Origin: a virus
IMG/VR virus record: IMGVR_UViG_3300034082_003615
Span: 1-30,332 of that record
DNA: 30,332 nt
Reading direction: 5' to 3' (one strand)
The translations under genes and the position numbers were made by a program. The notes under the pieces were generated by a model. The model had not been told where the DNA came from. It did no database searches and saw nothing but the letters and a program-made list of their open reading frames with translations. Of this stretch, positions 27,501 to 30,332 are shown piece by piece. Positions within the stretch are counted from its first letter, which is position 1; each line of letters opens with the position of its first letter.

Positions 27501-29114
27501 AGGCCAGGCCCAGCTGCCCGAGCAAGACAGCGCGAAATCGAAGAAGCATTAGAATTTGAATCTAGGGACTCCGCTAATTCATTTAGTTCGGGCCGTACAA
27601 CATCTATCACTAGCGCTCAAAGAATCAGAAAGTCAGAAGCAATAGTTGATGCTGCAATTTCTCGAACAAATGTAGACAAAAAAACAAAAGAATCAATAAA
27701 ATTTGCACTTGGATTAATCGACGGATCCTCTGAAAGGCGACTACCAAGGGAAAGCATTGAGCAGATAGGGGCAGAAATTGCAAGGCGCTCAGGCAATGAC
27801 ATTGCAAAACTTGCCTTACTGGAAATGGCCGACCGCGGGAAGATAAACAAGAACGATATAGCTGAGATACTCGGATCGATCGATTATTCTGCGGATCAAA
27901 ATATTTTACCGGATCAAGCTCAATCAATAGAAAGAGCATTTAAATCTGCATTGAAGGCTCTGAAAGAGTCTACAGACAATGCCGCAAGCGAAGATATTGA
28001 CACGGGAAGGACAGGAGGGCCAAGCAGGTTGGCCAAAGTACGACGTCAGATGAAGCGTGGTTCAGTAAGTGAAGAAAGAGACGTCATTTCTGGAAAAAAC
28101 GTTGGCTTTGCCATCGATGGGATTACCAAAGAATATTACTCGCGCATAGGGCTTCCAGAAGAAATGAGCGATGAGATGTTACCAGTACCGGGATACGTAG
28201 TGCACAAATCTCACATTGATGCTAAAAAAAATAAAGTCAAGAAAAATGGCGTCGGTAATTCTTTGGCTAATGCCGTGTTTGAAGTAGGGGACGAAGATGA
28301 AATCGGCGACGGGCTCACGGCCTTAGGGGATATCGAGGTGGTCCTCAAACCACAGGTATCGAACAGAACAGCTTATTCGGTCGGAGATTCCTTGACGTCT
28401 GGGGCAAGACCTGTAAGGTTAAATTCAACCAACAGGGAAGATATATCAGACGCTATTCTTGGTTCTACAAACAAGAATTCTCCCTCAAGCAATGTTGAAA
28501 CCATGTTGCATATGCTCGCCGCGGATAAATCTAATGACTTGTCGATCGTGAACGCGTCATTTGATGAAAAATCTAAAATGCTAACTCCAGATAGCAATAC
28601 TCTTGACGCTACCGAGCGTAAGCAAATAGAAGCTATGGTCCTTGGTGGTTTTGATATGAGCGAAGTCGAACAAATAAACTTTCCTTACTCAAAAATATCC
28701 GAGATGGCAAGTAGTGAGAAGATTGAAGATGTGGTCAACCCTACGTCAATTGCCGAAAGATTGCGCAAAGCAGGGTTTTCCGACGAGGAGATACAGTATT
28801 TTTATTCTGTAAACCGAGAAGGCTCATTAAACACCGATGCAATGCGTCTCCTGAGAGAATACCGAACGGCAAATAAGATTAAAAAAGATCTCGGTGCAAA
28901 AGGATTCAGCAAAGTAAAGATTGCCCACCCCACAGGGATCGACATGGATGACCCTAGGTCTTTTTACAAGGGGGCCGATTCAGCAAACTCAATAGAATCC
29001 CTTCTTGCGGAAAGAATACTAAACGAGATAACCCAGCAAGCAAAAACAATGATTAAAACAATGAGGGATGGCAAAACTCCATCTCTGGTTGGCAAAAAAG
29101 GAGGCCTCTTGTGA
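21549..29114 (+). CDS. Giant polyprotein B: metallopeptidase-like, possible ART-like and ParB-like modules
   Basis: About 2521 aa from the ATG at 21549; a GTG at 21540 is in frame, but the GAGG at 21537-21540 spaces better to the ATG. A CPPGTPAANQFTD..GSNC segment (239-257) is followed by a zincin-like site, GAHEFAHVYQ with H593, E594, H597 and EASAE (692-696) as the possible third ligand. Residues about 1090-1205 (GFVSGVVSRSN..RGIFPGQQ..NFVMPPGSFRII) resemble an ADP-ribosyltransferase fold, but the ExE position reads AQN. Residues about 1453-2011 include MPQLNGR and FILDGHHRWAAY (1857-1868), a ParB/sulfiredoxin-like module. About 2012-2521 is unrecognised (VPGYVVHKSHIDAKK, GDGLTALGDIEVVLKP). 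RFSSG (1312), RFSSG (1452) and SFSSG (2011) punctuate the modules, as in polyprotein A. No catalytic protease of prohead type is present here, so processing would be in trans. Confidence 0.92.
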   Translation: MTGISIEKERIIVSSRLVAPQKCCGQSIDERATAFKSSVLVSVKSEKLDAGVATKALSDMFPGVRKKAYEDTDNRKREFTADSRPGVKELIPGHRVETASKGGPGKRLVLFPSNVSQNSISTLPNMGWLDDPPKLSFQQILEEEKRKPSIQLTIYDVDKKTGQVKPESAKKVDQLAQISGMTFEERQKALSALKILRPDIQTKKLPGRSLGSMIPGGSLIRRFSGRFGVLMDERNKFRCPPGTPAANQFTDMFGSNCFGFSGSRFAKYAARQAQDLYPDSQQEDTGGFRNKASSFFRWLYTSETRPTSRSQIDFSDFPELQQEIIALEDIDRARIGRTVSYDMATGERIPSTDWSGIDLPENMRLFKHGMANAQRVAAARDASVNQLQRDLGVDTSESSRLVNEDLVNTFEALRERGIWDIELDTTRLTPLQVRQLMEERLAKIPNWVRLDAKQKEAMLEADVSRYYETERGFLESILDQFIKNPAAARFVKKIEYTPNSTDEASTGFRGGRGGAPIYATINVNMNRILSNQELMLPSLRPDQRLGVAAVGAATDAAGQEAVADFLVNSNHFAKRMAGLVGGPKTFAAFIGAHEFAHVYQGLAFLREAERKMQSPEGLDVPVYDRDNKFLGIKTVSSIEEMTGTDLFNLMDKMNDSIDVKDLDNALSKIENVRMLAGIYPDTYAGSERWGLEASAEIWGLREAGLVWGEDVDSALSFIDDAAARPSRVARVDSDVDADAADLASTAGAPSTQAGGVATPVSQMDADQLDEYLVNLASDMEATQEIEREQLKEYISNIANLSENEMIDEAALHSLNVDTIEEFSLKPLREQDILDDPNEDPRLTDLKRQHRDMLMSAWQKRSDINQKKYDDVKKAWRKKYGVGARGELERFDDDVVSARERAGLWTPDQARMAAQQLSLNELTDRAKDMSEDDILSEVVRSTRLFPSIEPGSTQALEIATGIEILKNEHVERSVKNGDKRSRARILRDLEEKIEETISPKPKPSKKFKKAQDVADFATAERARHRRSINKQQAAALREIADFEENPIALMLSPELQVQTGRAINRVTARRIRNNLAVNDSKSGQADLTAQVKNILLPALEAFDRSSASEGFEMEAIMEIAPGKTMGNSIGRIVEQDGFVSGVVSRSNAVIPAVSRADKKNEATLKNRVRVIIRVREGDRGIFPGQQDSGAQNFVMPPGSFRIIGRSDDGSLIVEAARQMDTVEVADRFVQTLTEGYDRGSARIVDDKIWRDGAVRKIRPVIDQAILDMRSSGRVVGPSSDDNSSIGETNSRINGDLADLDGYFGEGILADDGRFSSGAVRDDVLGSRESRQQRTRRRTKQISSDVNELRSVLAGRGSKKYPELSADSISPDVRDMLLSLSTAELQTKLDEIGYRFHSGLDRRVRVRMREADLEEFSRSGKFRSNMSAPGGSQIPGGRRVERLAAMGSSERSARFSSGAIQDSASLLERREIEKKTAAEALTIFDEIINSGKNVDDMTEGELTNLFQGRVKRTDRLAISERIEFVYEADNVQSALALMMAGHHVAVRYEDQTLTKQSQSQFEKLIKEGASAKIEAEHPDWLKFKQEFAKSNPQMDIGNDKDLKEAKRQYIEKWTADLCKLYNPEKNLLCSGHIGILREKMPQLNGRTFGNESLAIKMLVSGQAKGKWAYAGKKLKDITKLLPEQSNTENSEQYLSRLRSEGIDPEIINDYINATRYDRLSKMHPSKGGPQEPLGEEDKAWFYQNTNWQDTEVDLESEFMDFLEDVIKQPDGGNAVRRKEVVPSSYAPSQSQLVASKVDEINEAILSDSLNVVASMEKDGFQRGTPEFREEYIKRIFEEDDNGARKHWWTGAILATNDGFILDGHHRWAAYTVANRTLDEDMQIPLRVNEVQTDIIQGLTLGKVFQDVFGIKEARLGVENPWVKGEVAPATPEEVAMVKANLDETVGERIDELYDSGDFIQLGSVGLKNNPDYAEAARNRQRLAAERRPGPAARARQREIEEALEFESRDSANSFSSGRTTSITSAQRIRKSEAIVDAAISRTNVDKKTKESIKFALGLIDGSSERRLPRESIEQIGAEIARRSGNDIAKLALLEMADRGKINKNDIAEILGSIDYSADQNILPDQAQSIERAFKSALKALKESTDNAASEDIDTGRTGGPSRLAKVRRQMKRGSVSEERDVISGKNVGFAIDGITKEYYSRIGLPEEMSDEMLPVPGYVVHKSHIDAKKNKVKKNGVGNSLANAVFEVGDEDEIGDGLTALGDIEVVLKPQVSNRTAYSVGDSLTSGARPVRLNSTNREDISDAILGSTNKNSPSSNVETMLHMLAADKSNDLSIVNASFDEKSKMLTPDSNTLDATERKQIEAMVLGGFDMSEVEQINFPYSKISEMASSEKIEDVVNPTSIAERLRKAGFSDEEIQYFYSVNREGSLNTDAMRLLREYRTANKIKKDLGAKGFSKVKIAHPTGIDMDDPRSFYKGADSANSIESLLAERILNEITQQAKTMIKTMRDGKTPSLVGKKGGLL
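23121..23660 (+). other. Zincin-like metallopeptidase site inside polyprotein B
   Basis: HEFAH (593-597) lies in a small-residue-rich helix (FAAFIGAHEFAHVYQG), with EASAEIWGL (692-700) about 100 residues later as a plausible gluzincin-type third ligand. This is the second HExxH module among the two giant proteins. Its sequence around the site differs from the ArdC module, so it is not a simple duplicate. Substrate unknown. Confidence 0.7.
26600..27560 (+). other. ParB/sulfiredoxin-like module inside polyprotein B
   Basis: The block VPSSYAPSQSQLVASKV, then TGAILATNDGFILDGHHRW (H1862, H1863, R1864), then IPLRVNEVQTD has the order of the ParB-like fold: strand, helix, strand and the G-H-H-R phosphate-binding turn. 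The upstream MPQLNGR motif is often seen with this module in phage head regions. It is a different sequence from the free-standing ParB-like protein at 952-1812. It lies between RFSSG at 1452 and SFSSG at 2011. Confidence 0.75.
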
Positions 29115-29614
29115 AGGCTGTACTTGTGGGCTCTATTCATAATGACAAGTTGTATTACATAACAGACGCTGGCCCTGGAGAAAAAGATGGAATTATAGAA
29201 AGACAAAATGGGTCTTCGATTAAAGTGAACTTCATATCAACAACATCAAAAGTTTCTGGTCTCAAAAAATTTAGAACGACTCGGTTTCATCGCTTTCTAT
29301 GGGATAAACCAAAGAACGTTGTCAATGGTTCTTGGTATAAGACTTTTGTAACAAAAGAAAAAGAAATTCCAGAAAAATCTTTAGAGCAAGCCGTAATCCT
29401 TACTTCAGTCGGAGAAGCTCGCAGTAAAATTAAAACGAAAGACGCAAGAGCTCTTCTTTTCCTTGCAAATAGTGACGATAAACTTGCTGCTACTTCTACA
29501 TGCTGCGGAGAAATGCTAAAGTCAGTAGGCGGAACTTATTCTTTTGGGACACAAACTGAAAGAAAAGAAGCGTGGATGGCTATGAAGATTATGCGTAATC
29601 TGGAAGGTAAATAA
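29111..29614 (+). CDS. Protein of unknown function (167 aa)
   Basis: 167 aa, unrecognised. It starts at a GTG that overlaps the stop of polyprotein B (GTGA), with a strong GGAGG six bases upstream, so the start is well supported and translation is coupled. The protein is basic, with a beta-rich first half (AVLVGSIHNDKLYYITDAGPG) and a CC pair (TSTCCGEMLKS). The coupling to polyprotein B and location among head genes suggest a structural or assembly role, but no motif shows it. Confidence 0.8.
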   Translation: MKAVLVGSIHNDKLYYITDAGPGEKDGIIERQNGSSIKVNFISTTSKVSGLKKFRTTRFHRFLWDKPKNVVNGSWYKTFVTKEKEIPEKSLEQAVILTSVGEARSKIKTKDARALLFLANSDDKLAATSTCCGEMLKSVGGTYSFGTQTERKEAWMAMKIMRNLEGK

Positions 29615-29617
29615 TAG

Positions 29618-30265
29618 ATGTCAAACGTTAACGAAAAAGCTGACCCACTTGGCGGTATCTTGCCGCAAGAATTGGTCACTGGGGATATCCTGCGTGGATA
29701 TGGCCCCCGACGAGGAAATCTGGAAAGACTCCTTCGTTACTGGCGTCCCATAATGAAAAAGCCAGGTGGCTTTACGAGATGCAGAGTCATACTTGCAAAT
29801 CATCCAGAACTATACCCGCTAAGCAATATATGCGCGTGGCTACACCATGAAACGACTGGATTGTGGCCAAATGAAGGTTGCCACCATCCAGGAATGAAAA
29901 ACTGCAAGAAGAAATTAAAAAAGTTGACAAACTGGACTGATTCTCAATTCTTATCTGCACTAGCTGGAAAAAAACCCAAAAACGTTATACGAGGATCAAA
30001 AAAATCCGACGACCAATATGAAGACATATTTTTTTATGACTTCATTGATCCCGATATTAAGTCTGAGAGTCAAGTAGTTACCGAAAGTGATATGAAAAAT
30101 GCCATTGAAGTACTTGGCGAGTTTTGTGCGATGGAACAAAAATTTGTTAAATTTTTACAGGGGGACGAAAACTGGGAAATTGAAGGAGAAGAAATCGGCT
30201 CAAGCAAAAAAGTAGCTTTTCCTTATGATTCGACACTAGAGACAAAGGTTGACTGCTGTGGATGA
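29618..30265 (+). CDS. Conserved phage protein with Cys/His cluster (215 aa)
   Basis: 215 aa. The N-terminal half is dense in aromatic, basic and Cys/His residues: GPRRGNLERLLRYWRPIMKK (29-48), C55, ICAWLHHETTGLWPNEGCHH (71-90) and C96. This pattern is one I associate with a widespread phage protein of unknown function encoded near capsid genes. C55, C72, H76/H77, C88, H89/H90 and C96 could hold a metal. The C-terminal half is acidic and ends in CCG. It begins three bases after the previous stop with GAAGG about ten bases upstream. The function is not established; a head-assembly role is inferred only from position. Confidence 0.85.
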   Translation: MSNVNEKADPLGGILPQELVTGDILRGYGPRRGNLERLLRYWRPIMKKPGGFTRCRVILANHPELYPLSNICAWLHHETTGLWPNEGCHHPGMKNCKKKLKKLTNWTDSQFLSALAGKKPKNVIRGSKKSDDQYEDIFFYDFIDPDIKSESQVVTESDMKNAIEVLGEFCAMEQKFVKFLQGDENWEIEGEEIGSSKKVAFPYDSTLETKVDCCG

Positions 30266-30332
30266 AGAAGTTACTTATGTCATCCGGGTCGTTGTTTCAG
30301 ACCTGGAGCAAAAAGAATTTACTGACTACATT
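30258..30332 (+). CDS. Start of a further gene (cut by window edge)
   Basis: A GTG at 30258 inside the end of the previous gene opens a frame reading (V)DEEVTYVIRVVVSDLEQKEF to the right edge, with AAAGG nine bases upstream. A second frame from an ATG at 30262 (ATGA overlap) is also open. The first reads more like a protein (alternating strand, acidic start). Only 25 residues are visible, so the product cannot be named. Confidence 0.5.
   Translation, partial: MDEEVTYVIRVVVSDLEQKEFTDYI

Overview
This window is a piece of a tailed double-stranded DNA phage (Caudoviricetes) genome, or of a prophage. The evidence is a large terminase, an HK97-type portal and an HK97-type prohead protease, with dense coding, overlapping start and stop codons and almost no intergenic space. 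By eye the base composition is moderate (roughly 40-45% GC). Pairing an IbrA-like PAPS-reductase-family protein with a ParB-like protein, beside RuvC, Rad52-type and RecB/Cas4-type recombination genes, recalls phages of Actinobacteria. The host assignment is inference only; nothing in the window proves it.

Layout. Positions 1-7585 are read leftward (minus strand). In transcription order they hold TerL, a 163-aa unknown, a Rad52-family annealing protein, a RecB/Cas4-like nuclease, a roughly 177-aa unknown, an HNH protein, a roughly 340-bp non-coding stretch with two strong inverted repeats, a RuvC-like resolvase, two small unknowns, a ParB-like protein, and a PAPS-reductase-family protein that runs off the left edge. 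From 7640 onward everything is read rightward: a 72-aa two-helix membrane protein, the portal, a 3207-aa giant protein, a roughly 569-aa very acidic protein, a second giant protein of roughly 2521 aa, two unknowns of 167 and 215 aa, and the start of another gene at the right edge. No major capsid protein was recognised; it probably lies downstream.

The most interesting part is the pair of giant proteins. Protein A begins with a prohead protease. It then carries a Cys4 motif, an ArdC-type antirestriction module (ssDNA-binding-like domain plus HEMTH metallopeptidase) and a full SF1 (UvrD/Fbh1-like) helicase, and ends in an unrecognised domain. Protein B carries a HEFAH metallopeptidase-like domain, a possible degenerate ADP-ribosyltransferase-like fold, a ParB/sulfiredoxin-like module (LDGHHRW) and an unrecognised C-terminal domain. 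A short motif, usually [R/K]-F-[S/A]-S-G, occurs four times in A and three times in B, nearly always in the linkers between modules. I propose that A and B are polyproteins, either cut at these motifs by the protease at the start of A or marked by them for entry into the capsid. They would then be a store of enzymes carried in the virion and delivered with the DNA, comparable in idea to the P1 Dar and T4 internal proteins. This is inference from module order and motif placement, not a demonstrated system.
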